From NCBI GenBank assembly GCA_025084515.1, contig JAJAGP010000968.1:1-64000 (forward strand): DNA of 64,000 nt. The letters are read 5' to 3'. Source of the stretch: Ancistrus triradiatus. Its lineage: Eukaryota; Chordata; Actinopteri; Siluriformes; Loricariidae. The position numbers and the translations under genes were made by a program. The notes beneath the pieces were generated by a model. It did no database searches. It was given only the letters and a program-made list of their open reading frames with translations, and had not been told where the DNA came from. Below, piece by piece: positions 11,267 to 23,004 of the stretch (its first letter is position 1; the number at the start of each line of letters is the position of its first letter).

Positions 11267-11596
11267 CGCTCACTGCTGCGGCGCGAGTTTCTGCTTGGAT
11301 TTGCGAATCATTCACTGGTATTGACTCAGTATTTGAGAACTTGCACAAGTGAATGTGTATTTCTTTCTTTCCCCGTTTGCTATGTCGCGAGGTCTGGTTT
11401 GTTATTAGCGTTCTACTGTCTCAGTTACTTGCGCTCACCGCTGTTGCGGGAGCTTCTACTTTGATTCACGAATAAACTTGGCTCACCTTGACTCACTCAG
11501 GCTTCGAGAGCTTGCATGTGTGAACGTGCATTACATTCTCTTTTGGTATGCTGAGAGGTCTGGCTTGTCTTCAGTGTTTCATTCGTCTCTTTGTTA
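11267..11596. repeat. Diverged tandem duplication, ~165-bp unit, two copies
   Basis: Unit 1 (from 11267, CGCTCACTGCTGCGGCGCGAG) and unit 2 (from 11432, CGCTCACCGCTGTTGCGGGAG) share the same order of landmarks: TTGACTCA, GAG-CTTGCA-GTGAA-GTG, TGCTATG/TATGCTGAGAGGTCTGG, then TGTCTC/CGTCTC. The origin is unknown; it could be part of an LTR or leader. Confidence 0.75.
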
Positions 11597-11656
11597 AGAG
11601 ATACTTCTTTGTTTGAGTTCGTTTCATTGTCTGCCGTTTAATAGCCACCTTCTATA

Positions 11657-12905
11657 CAGTGGTGCTTAAGTTTCTGCTATATTTCTGCATAAATATGATC
11701 TAAAACATCATCAAAATCATCAAAGTCCTAAAAGTAGATAAAGAGAACTCAGTTAAACAAATGAGAAAATATTATCAATTGGATTAAGGTCAGGACTTTG
11801 ACTTGGCCATTCAAAAACAGTACCTTTATTCTTCTTTAACCATTCTTTGGTAGAACGACTTGTGAGCTTAGGGTCGTTGTCTTGCTGCACCTTCTCTTGA
11901 GATTCAGTTCATGGACAGATGTCCTGACATTTTCCTATAGGCTTCTCTAATTGAATTCAGAATTCATTGTTCCATCAATGATGGCAAGCCGTCCTGGCCC
12001 AGATGCAGCAAAACAGGCCCAAACCATGATACTACCACCACCATGTTTCACAGATGGGATAAGGTTCTTATGCTGGAATGCAGTGTTTTCCTTTCTCCAA
12101 CCATAACGCTTTTTTTTTCAAACCAAAAAGTTCTATTTTGGTCTCATCTCTCCACAAAACATTCTTCCAATAGCCTTCTGGCTTGTCCACATGATCTTTA
12201 GCAAACTGCAGATGAGCAGCAATGTTCTTTTGGATAGCAGTGGCTTTCTCCTTGCAACCCTGCCATGCACACCATTGTTGTTCAGTGTTCTTCTGATGGT
12301 GGACTCATGAACATTAACATTAGCCAATGTGAGAGAGGCCTTCAGTTAGCTTAGAAGTTACCCTGGGGTCCTTTGTGACCTCGCCAACTATTACATGCCT
12401 TGCTCTTGGAGTGATCTTTGTTGGTCGACCACTCCTTTGGAGGGTAACAATGGTCTTGAATTTCCTCCATTTGTACACAATCTATCTGACTGTGGATTGG
12501 TGGAGTCCAAACTCTTTAGAGATGGTTTTGTAACCTTTTCCAGCCTGATGAGCATCAATAACTTTTTCTGAGGTCTTCAGAAGTCTTCTTTGTTTGTGCC
12601 ATGATATACTTCCACAAACAAAGAGCAGACTTTGCTAGATCCCTGTTCTTTAAATAAAACAGGGTGCCCACTCACACCTCATTGTCATCTCATTGATTGA
12701 AAACACCTGACTTTAATTTCACCTTCAAATTAACTGTTAATCCTCGAGGTTCACATACTTTTGCCACTCACTAATATGTAATATTGGATACTTTTTCTCA
12801 ATAAATAAATGACCAAGTATAATTTTTTTGTATTTGTTTAACTGATTTCTCTTTATGTACTTTTAGGACATGTGTGAAAATCAGATGATGTTTTAGGTAT
12901 AGGTC
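11657..12905 (-). mobile_element. Tc1-like transposon (GTGGTGCTT family), internally deleted
   Basis: The left end CAGTGGTGCTTAAG follows TA at 11655-11656. The transposase is on the minus strand: M-A-N-V-N-V-H-E-S-T-I-R-R-T-L-N-N-N-G at 12327 downward, and the catalytic region at about 11800-12130. The N-terminal domain lies near 12350-12600 and the start near 12600. About 200 bp behind the left TIR are missing and the right TIR is eroded, so the copy is dead. Same family as the copies at 16584, 19556 and 35684. Confidence 0.9.
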
Positions 12906-12984
12906 ATTATAAGCACACCCATACTCTCCTCACCCTTATTTGGTAAACCCAGCTACCTGCACTTGGGTACTACTTAAATGAATC

Positions 12985-13210
12985 TTATAAAAAAACAAAA
13001 CACACATCAAGCTTTGGCACAACTCCTCGAAGACCAGAGTAGATCAAGGAACGTTAACAGTCAAGGACATTGCTCAACAGTTACCTGACCTAAACCCCAC
13101 TGAGGATTTCAGGGGCACTTGAAAACAGAGAAATGTCCAGTAATATCACAAGATGCTCTTTGGAATATTGAGAAATCATGCTGGGATAACATGGATCCAC
13201 AAACTTGTGG
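12985..13210 (+). mobile_element. Tc1-like relic, 3' part of transposase
   Basis: CCTGACCTAAACCCCACTGAGGA encodes P-D-L-N-P-T-E-D, the third catalytic residue region. The following G-T-L-E-N-R-E and H-A-G-I-T-W-like stretch is shared with 38570-38960 and with the first 200 bp of the window. Confidence 0.75.
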
Positions 13211-13216
13211 AGTCAA

Positions 13217-13221
13217 TTCAG

Positions 13222-13258
<37 letters not shown>
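13217..13258. repeat. (AT)n microsatellite
   Basis: About 20 AT units at the 3' edge of a transposon relic. Confidence 0.95.
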
Positions 13259-13262
<4 letters not shown>

Positions 13263-14970
13263 CATTTAACTTAATTTGCTGTGCTGATTATATGATTTAT
13301 AATAAAACAATATTGTATTAAATTTGAAATAATGCAAAATATAAGCATTTTCAGGCTCAGACTTTTGTCCTCTGTAACTGTATGTCCTTGGTTTGTAGCA
13401 TTTGGACACACTTTTGTGTGTGTTGCTTTGCAGGTCTGAAGTCATCTCCACAGGTGGACTGTGATTGTCATACAGCTGCCTGGTGCCTGCCTATTTCCCT
13501 GCGTACAATAGAGAGCTGAAATTCTTTCACGGTGTGTGTGACCCTGGCCAGCCTTGTACCACCACCTCCATCTCCTGTCCTTATTGGACTGCTTTCTGGG
13601 TGGGAGATTGGGGGCGAGCTTGCATGCTTTTCTTCTCTCGCTATTTCTGCGAAGTCTTTTCTCTTGCCAAAATGAGCAGCGGCGAAGGAAAAGACCTCAT
13701 CTATTTTTGTTGAAGGCCCCAGCAGACCTTCAGTTGGCCTCTCTGACCCTCACCCATTTGCCAAAGCTCCACTTCTATTCATATGGCCATAATTGACCAG
13801 CACTGGTTAGCTTGTCTTGTGGCAGAAGGGCAAAGGAAGGTGAACAATTTTTGGACTACTGTAGCGTGCAATAATGTCACCACATTCACATATACTGTGT
13901 GACCAATGCTAGAGCCTGCCCCCAAAACACATCTGCACGCACATGCACAATATATTTGAGAACACGTAGAGAGGGATAACTGTGAGGAAGGGACTAAGAG
14001 GATTTGGCAATCTGCTTGTCATGTTCAGCCGCTGCTGCTCTGATTCATATGCGGCCTATGGATGAACAATTCTCTAACTTTTTTAAGTATACTGTACATA
14101 AAATGCTTTGCACAAGGATGTATTTGTAGTTGGTATCTATATGGAGACAAGGTGGTCAGTTTGTTGAATTAAATTATTATTATTATTTTTTTAGTTTCGA
14201 GATTTTAATGCAAGATTAGGGGTAGTAGCAGAGGAAAGGAAACTACGACAGGTCATAGCTCCCTCCCTCTTGGGTGTAATTTCTCAGAAAGGGCAATAAG
14301 AGGTGAAGCTGAGTAAGAGGTGAGACTTCACAGTGCCCCTTAACCTTCTCAATGTACCCTCTTGCCCTGTTACCCATGTGCCCTGCCTCCCTCCTCTAGA
14401 CTCTCTGCCTTCATTAGATTGCTAATGATGTGTTTACGTCCTTGTGTGTTATTAAAGACTAACCTCAGAGCACTAATAACTGGTGCTCGCTTACACACAC
14501 GTGCGCACGCACACACACACGCCACTATCTTCAAGGGAGGAGAGGCTGTGGCCTGAAAGTCACATAGTGCTAGCATGTGACAAGTGCATAAGGATTTAAG
14601 CACAGATCTAGTCATTATATGATACAGAAAATGCATGGAGAAAAGAGTAGTCATGGCAATATAGTAGTTAGACGGAGCATTTGTGTTATGGATCTACACC
14701 AATAGTCAAGTGAACAGTGTGTGTGTGAAAGTGCTCGTGTGTAGGATCTTGTCTGATGTCTGATGATGATCTGTATGCACCTAAAGAGTTGCAATCTCTC
14801 TAGTACGCTGACCTCTACCCCGAATAAAATCAGCAAGCACTGAGCGTGCAGTTTAAAGTAGGATTACCATCTGTTAAAAAGAGGAAGAAGAAATGGTGTC
14901 AAACAGGACGAACCTAAAGGTGAAAAGTTAGGTAAGTTAGTCATGATCAGAAAACAGACAAACAGTACTG
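13259..14970. other. Mostly unique non-coding DNA
   Basis: A short imperfect (AC)n run lies at 14495-14522. The unique stretch 14380-14470 has homeodomain-core-like ATTAGATTGCTAATGATG. No exon recognised. Confidence 0.45.
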
Positions 14971-14977
14971 TGGTATA

Positions 14978-16581
14978 CAGTGGGGCAAAAAAGTATTTAG
15001 TCAGACACTGATTGTGCAAGTTTCTCTACTTAGAAAGATGAGAGAAGGTCTGTAATTTTCAATTTCATAGGTACAATTAAGCCATGAGAGACCAAATGAG
15101 AACAAAAAAAATCCAGAAATCACACTGTAGGATTTTTTAAAAGAATTTAATTGTAAATCATGGTGGAAATCTGGAAAATAAGTATTTGGTCCAATAAACA
15201 AAAGTTCAATCACACCTTTGTAACATTAACCTTTGTGCAATGACAGAGGTCAAAACGTTTCCTGTAAGTCTCACAGGTTGCACACACTGTAGCTGGTAAT
15301 TTTGGCCATTCCTACCAGCAGATTATCTGTCGCTGTCGCGGGCAGCATGGATTTTCAACTTCCCTCCACCAAATGTTTCTATGGGGTTGAGGTTGGAGAC
15401 TGGCTAGGCCACTTCCAGGACCTTGAAATGCTTTTTAGAGCCACTCTGTGCCCGAGCGGTGTGTTTGGGATCACGGTCATGATGGAAGACCCAGCCACGT
15501 TCCATCTTCCAATGCTCTCCACTATGGAAGGAGGGTTTGGCTTAAAAACTCACGATAAATGGCCTCGTTCTTCTTCCTTAACACGATCAAGTCGTCCTGT
15601 CCCTGTGCAGGGAAAAAAACAAAGCAAAACAGCCCCACAAAGCATTGATGTTCCACCCCATGCTTCACTAGGTATGGTGTTTCTTGGGAATGCAATCTCA
15701 GCATTCTCTACCTCAAAACCACGACGGAGTTGAGTTTTTACCAAAAAAGTTGTATTTTGGTTTCATCTGACCACATGATATTCTCCCAATCCTTCTTCTG
15801 GATAATCCAATGCTCTCTGTCAAACTTTCAGACGGGCCTGGACATGTACTGCGATTAAAGCAAGGGGACCAAGCCTGGCACTGCAGGATTCTGATCCCTC
15901 TCGTCGTAGTGTGTTACTGATGGAGCCTTTGTTACTTTGGTCCCAGGCTCTCGCAGGTCATTTAATCAGCTCCCCTCCGTGTAGTTCTGGGATTTTTGCT
16001 CACCCGTTCTCTGGATCATTTTGGACCCAACGGGATGAGTCTTGCATGGGGCGCCCCAGATCGAGGGAGATTATCAGTGGTTTATGTCTTCCCATTTTAT
16101 TACAGTTGCTCCAACAGTTGATTATTCACACAAACCTGCTTACCTATGGTATATCACTCTTCCCAGCCTGGTGAGGACTATAATTTTTTTCCTGGTGTCC
16201 TTCGACAGCTCTTTGCTCTTGACCATGATTGAGTTTGTAGTCTGACTGTTTGAGGCTGTGGACAGGTGTCTTTTATACAGATAATTTCAAACAGGTGCCA
16301 TTACATACAGGTAACGAGTGGAGGACAGAAGAGCTTCTTGAAGAAGTTGTTACAGGTCTGTGAGAGCCAGAAATCTTGCTTGTTTTTGGGTGGCCAAATA
16401 CTTATTTTCCACCATGATTTTCAATTAAATTATTTAAAAATCCTACAATGTGATTTCTTGGATTTTGTTTGTCTCTCATAGTTGAAGTGTACCTATGATG
16501 AAAATTAAAGACCTCTCTCAATTTTCTAAGTAGGAGAACTTGCACAATCAGTGGCTGACTAAATACTTTTTTGCTCCACTG
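14978..16581 (-). mobile_element. Tc1-like transposon (CAGTGGGGCAAAAAAG family), near full length
   Basis: 1604 bp between TA dinucleotides at 14976-14977 and 16582-16583. The left end CAGTGGGGCAAAAAAGTATT is mirrored at the right (AATACTTTTTTGCTCCACTG). The homologous terminal regions are about 200 bp long. The transposase lies on the minus strand and is fragmented by frameshifts. The same family recurs truncated at 42524-43110 and at the right window edge. Confidence 0.93.
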
Positions 16582-16583
16582 TA

Positions 16584-17090
16584 CCTGGGGTCCTTTGTGA
16601 ACTCACCAACTCACACAATCTGTCTGACTGTCGATTGGTGGAGTCCAAACTCTTTAGAGATGCTTTTTTAACCTTTTCCAGCCTGATGGGCATCAAAACT
16701 CTTTTTCTAATGTCCTCATAAATATCCTTTGTTTGTGCCATGATACACTTCCACAAACATGTGCTGTGAAGAGCAGACTTTGATAGATTCCTGTTCTTTA
16801 AAAAACACAGGGTGCCCACTCACACCTGATTGTCATCCCATTGATTGAAAACACTTGACTCTAATTTCACCTTTAAATTGACTGCTAATCCTCGAGGTTC
16901 ACATACTTTTGCCACTCACTAATATGTAATATTGGATCATTTTCCTCAATAAATTAATGACCAAGTATACTATTTTTGTCTCATTTGTTTAACTGGGTTC
17001 TCTTGATCTACTGATGATGTTTTAGGTCATATTTATGCAGAAATAGAAAATTCTAAAGAGTTTACAAACTTTCAAGCACCACTGTAACCT
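16584..17090 (-). mobile_element. Half of a GTGGTGCTT-family Tc1
   Basis: Begins inside the transposase N-terminal region (CCTGGGGTCCTTTGTGAACTC) immediately after the 14978 element and ends with a good TIR (CAAGCACCACTG). The other half is not found to the left of the 14978 element. Confidence 0.88.
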
Positions 17091-17284
17091 CTTGAGACCT
17101 CATTACGCTCCTCAGAGCTCTGATTTTTTTATGTGTAAAAACTGAGCACCGTCTTTGAACAGGTTTTTGTGAAATGCTCATGTGTTTACAAATGAGGACT
17201 GAGTTAAGCAGAATGTCAAAATGTCATGTCCTCATGTGGGGACGCGAGGTCTCAGGAGGATAAAGACAGATATACAGTATATAT

Positions 17285-17375
17285 GAAATGCTTCGGTTTA
17301 TGATGCATTCAACTTATGATGGATTTGTCAGAGACGTATCCCCATTGTAAATCGGGGAGCACCTGTATTGATATA
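17285..17375 (+). repeat. Copy of the ACCTGTA-ended short element
   Basis: AACTTATGATGGATTTGTCA…ATCGGGGAGCACCTGTA matches the reverse complement of 10255-10312. Confidence 0.6.
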
Positions 17376-17673
17376 GTGGGTTTGACTGTATTGTGGGATG
17401 TGACTCCATTATGTAAACACTTTTAAGACACAGTTCAAGATTTGCACTGAAACTGAAATCTAGTAAAGGACATTTTAGGGATAGCAGTGCCTGGGAACGT
17501 GCTTCTTAGCATCTCCTCCCAAAAAGCTCTGTAACTATTACACATATAGTAATTGACGCTAAAAAATGAATTTGAGACATTGGGATACAAGTTTCATACC
17601 ATATAAAAAACATGGTATAAAAAAATTGACAAAATGTTTGTAGTGTGAATTGTCTTTATACACTTTACTACTA

Positions 17674-18883
17674 CACTTTATTGTCACTTCATTAGGTACA
17701 CCTTTCTGCTACCGGGTTGGACCCCCTTTTGCCTTTATAACTGCCTTAATTCTTTGTGGTATAGATTCAGCAAGGTGCTGGAAACATTCCTCAAATAGTT
17801 TGGGTCACTGACATGACAGTGCTGCAGATTTGTCGGCTGCACATCCAGGATGTGAATCTCTCGTTAGGGATATACTGTATGGCCTTTTAAATAACAGACA
17901 TAGGCTATGTATGCGTATTGTTCACTAATCTTACATGCCTTTATTTGCTTTATTTTTTTTTTACAGTTTATTTACCATGCTGGTCATTTTTGTAGCCTGC
18001 TTTAATCTGTTGGATAGCCTATGAAGTGGAGAAAATGTGGTTCCGCACTTTTCAGTGACTTTGATTGCTGCCGTGTCTATTTCATTGGTGGGGTTTGTTT
18101 CATGTTATGGAGTTATTGCGCTGGATAGGACTTGTGAATACATCCCTTATATGGTCAACCACAAAAATTATTCCTGCACAATCTAATTGGTAGCGTTTGA
18201 TTTGCTAACTGTTATTCAGTGTTTGGAGAACATTTCTTCTGCCTCGTCATCTTTCCGTAATTTTCTCCTCTGCTTAACTCCTAAGCCTCTTTTTTTTTTT
18301 TTTTTTTTAAAGTCCTCCTACTACTCCTAACAGGTTTTCACCTTAGGAGCCCCTTTTAGGAGTTCAGATGCTTCATGAATAACTTTTATCTTTACTAGAA
18401 TCTACTCCTAACTTTGAGAGGGAAACGCCCACAATTTTAAGATTTTTTTTCTTAGAATTTTGTCACTAGGAGCTGCTCTTATCTCCTACGAATCTTTATG
18501 AATATGGTCCCTGGTGATTGTGGAGACTGTTTGAGTACAACTAACTCAATGTCTCGTTCAAGAAACCACCATGAGATGGCTTGAACTTTGTGACATGGCA
18601 TGTTATCCTGCTGGAAGTAGCCATCAGAAGATGGGTGCACTGGGGTCAGAAAGGGATGGTCATGGTTAGCAACAATACTCAGGTAGGCTATGGCATTTAA
18701 ACGATGCTCAGTTGGTATTCCATTTTCAAAGTCACTTAAATAACCTTTCTTTCCCAGTCTGATGCTCGGTTTGAAATTCTGTTGACCATGTTTACATGCC
18801 CAAATGCTTTTGGTTGCCTGATTTGTTATTTGTGTTAATAAGCAGTTGAACAGTAGTGTACCTAATAAAGTCGCCAGTGAGTG
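17674..18883 (-). mobile_element. Tc1-like transposon (ATTAGGTACACC family) with inner replacement
   Basis: TIRs are ATTAGGTACACC near 17691 and GTACACTACT... / TACCTAATAAAGTCGCCAGTGAGTG at 18857-18883. TA follows at 18884-18885 and precedes at 17672-17673. The left part runs to about 17865 and the right part resumes at about 18510. The intervening 640 bp are foreign. A large part of the transposase is also deleted. Confidence 0.85.
17866..18509. mobile_element. Insertion in the Tc1, right end Harbinger-like
   Basis: 18330-18509 (TCTTAGGAG…CTCCTAAC repeats, ACTAGGAGCTGCTCTTA, then ATGAATATGGTCCC) resembles non-autonomous PIF/Harbinger elements of fishes. The left part (17866-18290) is not recognised and contains T-runs. 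The boundaries are inferred from the interruption of the host Tc1, which also lost some bases there. Confidence 0.5.
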
Positions 18884-18979
18884 TAGATCATTAACAGTAG
18901 CTATGAGTGGCAGCCAGCAGAAATTGCTGTTGGGACAATTGTGTGCTAAACTTTTAACTAGCTGGTTAGCAAAATCCAA
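18479..18979 (-). pseudogene. In-frame-deleted Tc1 transposase remnant, 166 codons
   Basis: The minus-strand frame reads a recognisable N-terminal start segment (I-R-L-G-K-K-G-Y-L-S-D-F-E). It then jumps to the C-terminal catalytic part (I-P-T-E-H-R-L-N-A-I-A-Y, Y-F-Q-Q-D-N-M-P-C-H-K-V-Q-A, L-K-Q-S-P-Q-S-P-G). The helix-turn-helix and first catalytic Asp are missing. The frame is open by virtue of the deletion and runs on past the element's end. No evidence of function. Confidence 0.7.
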
Positions 18980-18983
18980 GGGT

Positions 18984-19550
18984 TGAAGATTGAAGGGCTT
19001 AAGTTTATAGACATTGCAAAGATGACTTGCTTTAAGCTGTTAAAGCAGCCAATGGCCAGTTTTCCAGCAACGTATGCGTGTTGAGGTCCAGTCAGTGAGG
19101 AAAACAGACTGCAGGTGTGTAAGAGGCTTTTTAATAGTGTTTTGTTCAGCAGCATATGCTGTGGGGCTTTACTGTACAGATTTAACCAAGGAAGATTTGG
19201 TCTACCCAGGGTGTGCATTAATGAAATCGCCATCTTAAACTGCTATGCACAGGCTTTTCTTGATCAAGGGCTCTAGGTGCTATGCCATTTCAGAAATAGG
19301 ATTAGGCTGTGTGGGTCTGTGTTTGGGTATGCCACAGAGTTCAGTTTTGAAAAAAAGTTACTGGTCTGGGGTTCACTGAAAGTTCAGTGTGCATGTGTTT
19401 CTTAATTACTGAGCTTAAGCCTCTCGCTGGTTTTTGGTTTGTTGTGATTTGGGACTGCCTGCTGAAAAGCCACCTCCATCATTCAGCTATAACTACTCCT
19501 GTCTTTTGTAACTTTTGTAAAAGTCTGTTTGTATCTGTAGTATACAGATA
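18984..19550. other. Unique non-coding stretch
   Basis: No recognised element or exon. Confidence 0.45.
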
Positions 19551-19555
19551 CATCT

Positions 19556-21023
19556 GTAGTGGTGCTTGAAAGTTTGTGAACCCTTTAGAATTTTTATATT
19601 TCTGCATGAATATTACCTAATACATCAGATTTTCTCACAAGTCCTAAAGCAGATATGGAAAACCCATTTGAAGAAATGAGACAAAATATTATAATTGGTC
19701 CTTTATATATTGAGGAAATTGTTACAGAATTACATATCTGTGGGTGGCAAAAGTATGTGAACCTTTGCCTTCTCGCCTTGTGCAGCTTGAAGGAATTTTA
19801 GCCCATTCCTCCATATAGAACAGCTTCACCTCTGGAATGTTGGTATTCATCCTTGCATGAACTGCGTCCATAACATTTCCATTGGATTAAGGTCAGGACT
19901 TTGACTTGACCATTCCAAAAAAAATTAAATTTAGTCTTCTTTAATCATTTTGGTAGAATGACTTACACGCTTATAGTCGCTGGTTTGCTGCATGACCCAC
20001 ATTCTTTTGCTATTCAAGAGATATTCTCATGTACAGATGCATGCTGCAGAATTTGCTGGAACAATTCATAGTTAAGTGTTCCACCAATGATGGCAAGCCA
20101 TCCCAGCCCAGATGCAGCAAAACAGGCCCAAACCATGATGCTACTAAAACCATGTTTTACTGACAGGATTAGCTTCTTATGCTAAGTGTTTTCTTCAGAC
20201 ATAACACTTCTCATTTAAACCAAAAGTTCCACAAAACAGTTTTCCAATAGCCTTTTTGCTTGTACATGTACCAAGATACAGGCAGCAATATTTTTTTGGA
20301 CAGCAGTGCCTTTCTCCTTGCAACGCTGCCATGCCCATAATATCCATTGTTGTTCAGTGTTCTTCTGATTTTGCACTCATAAACATTAACATTAGCCAAT
20401 GTGAGAGAGGCCTTTAGTTGCTTAGAAGCTACTCTGGGTTCATTTGTGAGTTCATGGGCTATTACACGCCTTGCTTTTTAAATGATCTTTGTTGGATGAC
20501 CAATCTTGTGGAAGGTAGTGCTGGTCTTAAATTTCCTCCGTTCGTACACAATCTGTTTGACTGTGGCTTGGTGGAGTCATAACCTTTTCCATCTTGATGA
20601 GCATCAACAATGAGCTTCTTAGAAAAATCCTTTATTTGTGCCATAATACACTTTCATAAATGTATGATGAAGTTCAGACTTTGTTTGAATCTCTGATCTT
20701 TAAATACAACAGTGTGTCACACGTGATTGTGATCCTGTTGATTGAAAACACTTTTACCTGATTTTGCCTTCAATTTAATTGCTAATCCTAGAGATTTACA
20801 TGCTTTTGCATACTTTGCATACTTTTTCTGTCATGAATATTGAATACTGGAATCTTTTCCTCAATAAAATAAATGACCAAGGACAATATTTTTGTCTCAT
20901 TTGTTTTATTGGGTTCTCTTTATCTATTATGTGAAACTCTGATTGGATTTTTCATCATATTTATGCAGAAATATAGAAATAGAGACTAAATTCACAATTC
21001 ACAAACCTTCAAGCACCACTATG
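19556..21023 (-). mobile_element. Tc1-like transposon (GTGGTGCTT family), full span, decayed
   Basis: The left end GTGGTGCTTGAAAGTTTGTGAACCC and right end ACAAACCTTCAAGCACCACT delimit about 1470 bp. The minus-strand transposase survives in pieces, for example M-A-N-V-N-V-Y-E-C-K-I-R-R-T-L-N-N-N-G at 20399 downward and the N-terminal M-A-Q-I-K-D-F-S-K-K at 20644 downward. Many indels. The terminal TA is eroded. Confidence 0.9.
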
Positions 21024-21309
21024 TAAGGTAACATTGAACACTCTCTACACTTTAATGCTTTCATTAATTCTTTTGTCAGTGGTATTTGTGAATTGCTTTG
21101 TAAATTTGCCTATTTCCATTTTTAAGGAAGAGAACTACCTTTTTTAGAAAGAAGATTGTGCGGTCATGCATTGCAAAGCAGTTTGTAAATGATAAGTTCC
21201 CCTGGCTTTGGTAAGGCATTCATTCAAAAACAAACAACAGCTCTGTTGTTAAGAGTTTAATGGTTGTAGTTTTGAAAATGCATTCTGTTGTTAAATATTT
21301 TGATTGTGG

Positions 21310-21560
21310 GCATTCAGGTGGCACAGCTATCTAATACTCTAGTCCACCACTGCTGGGATCTGGGTTTGCATCCTGGTGGTATTCTAGAGGGGTCAGGCAT
21401 TGCAGACTTGATTGGCTGTGTCTGAGGGAGAGGATGCCAGTCAGGAGATTATAACCCAGCTCTGCAACAGTGTCTTACACTCTTGCGGATTGGCGTCCCA
21501 TCTAGGGCATGCTTGTGCCTGCTTCATGCCACACAAAGATAGGTACTGGAGCCCACACAA
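21310..21560 (+). repeat. SINE-like dispersed repeat
   Basis: GGTGGCACAGCTATCTAATACTC resembles a box A head. GGGTTTGCATCCTGGTGG follows, then GATTGGCGTCCCATCTAGGGC, a motif of fish tRNA-derived repeats. Confidence 0.55.
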
Positions 21561-21952
21561 CCCTGAATCACCCTTATGGTACAGCTGTAGTAATATACAG
21601 TAAAAAGAGACAGTTGCTCAGAATGTTAGCTATACTGTTTGGTAATATTTAATGCATATAACACAGGCTCTGGGTTTCCAGCTGATGGTTCTGGATCCAT
21701 TTGAGCTCTCCAAACTGTCCTTGTAGATGTCCAGAGTAAGCAGAGTGGGAGAGGTGGTGAGGGTGACCCAGGCTGGGACTGACGCACTGGGAAAGAGGAT
21801 GAAGGCTGTTATAGAGAGATGAAGAGGTCACACGGGCATGTGTTAGAGGAGGGATAATGGACAGAGTGTGACAGTGTGAGTGTGTGGCAGTGACAGTGAA
21901 GTGCAGAAAGGCAGACAGCAAGAGACTAAGAAAGCTAGATGTGTGTGTGAGA

Positions 21953-21954
<2 letters not shown>

Positions 21955-22021
<67 letters not shown>

Positions 22022-22080
22022 TGTGTGTGTGTGAGAGAGAGAGAGAGACAGAGACAGACAGAGAGAGAGACAGACAGAGA
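21955..22080. repeat. Compound microsatellite (GT)n(GCGT)n(GT)n(GA)n(CAGA)n
   Basis: About 75 bp of strictly alternating purine-pyrimidine sequence (GTGT…GCGTGCGT…GTGT) runs directly into GA- and CAGA-type purine-rich repeats. Open frames across it are artefacts. Confidence 0.97.
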
Positions 22081-22199
22081 AATTGGAAGAGTGTATTAGA
22101 GCAGGACAATAAAGGCAGTCTTGGAGCCTCTGCTCACTGCGTCCAGGTGTCACACTGTATGACAGATTGGTTGTCTGGGAAAAGCGTATAGAACAGTTC

Positions 22200-22375
22200 C
22201 GCGTGACTCACTTTTGCCGTGACCCCTCACCTCCGCACCCGCGCCTGACTGACACACGCACCATGTTAATGAGGGGAAATCAGGCCAAATTAAGCCCAAT
22301 TAAACACCCATTTATTCTCATTCGCTCTGTTCTTTTTACGGCCTGGTGAATATTCAGGCTTGTCAGCTGCTTCAG
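22200..22375. other. Unique island with conserved-element look
   Basis: GC-balanced unique sequence with CCATGTTAATGAGG, CCAAATTAAGCCCAATTAAAC and GGTGAATATTCAG: clustered TTAAT/AATTA homeodomain-type cores. No coding frame. Confidence 0.35.
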
Positions 22376-22597
22376 AAGAAATGGCAGGACAATTTGCTTA
22401 AACATTACTTCAGATGGACATTACAAGCGTGTAGCATGTGTGAATGGGTAGGTAGAAACTGAACAGGGCAAAAAACAAGAAGGCCAACGAATGTATGGCC
22501 TGATGATATCATTGTATGGGATCATGGTATAGCGTATACAAGTCATGACCCGAATCAGGTTCATTGTTTATGGCTACATCCTTCCCCTATCCTTATT

Positions 22598-22615
22598 CTT
22601 CTCTCTCTCTCTCTC

Positions 22616-22695
<80 letters not shown>
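22598..22695. repeat. (TC)n(TCTG)n(TC)n microsatellite
   Basis: Nearly 100 bp, with an almost pure pyrimidine + strand broken only by the G of the TCTG units. Confidence 0.97.
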
Positions 22696-22697
<2 letters not shown>

Positions 22698-23004
22698 GAT
22701 GGAAGTGTTCTGTGATTGGCATATGACACCAGGATGAGAGATCATATGTAATCATCTAGGCTGAACACTTCAGGAAGTGAATACTCTGTGTTTGTTTTTA
22801 ATATCGTCACTGTGAGAGTAATTTCCTAGCAGAGGGCTAAGGGAAGGACATAATGACGAGATCTGTAGCGTTCAGATATGCGTACATGTGCACTTGAGTG
22901 ACTGCACTGTTTAAGTCATCTGTGTGTATATGGCCACTTTCAAGATCAACTATGGAGCTTGATCTTTGTTAAACCAATGTTTTTTTCTTAAGAATATTCT
23001 GTTT

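Noticed and set aside
21843..22191. Open frames of 70-100 codons (poly Cys-Val, His-Thr, Arg-Glu)
   Set aside because: Translations of the compound microsatellite.
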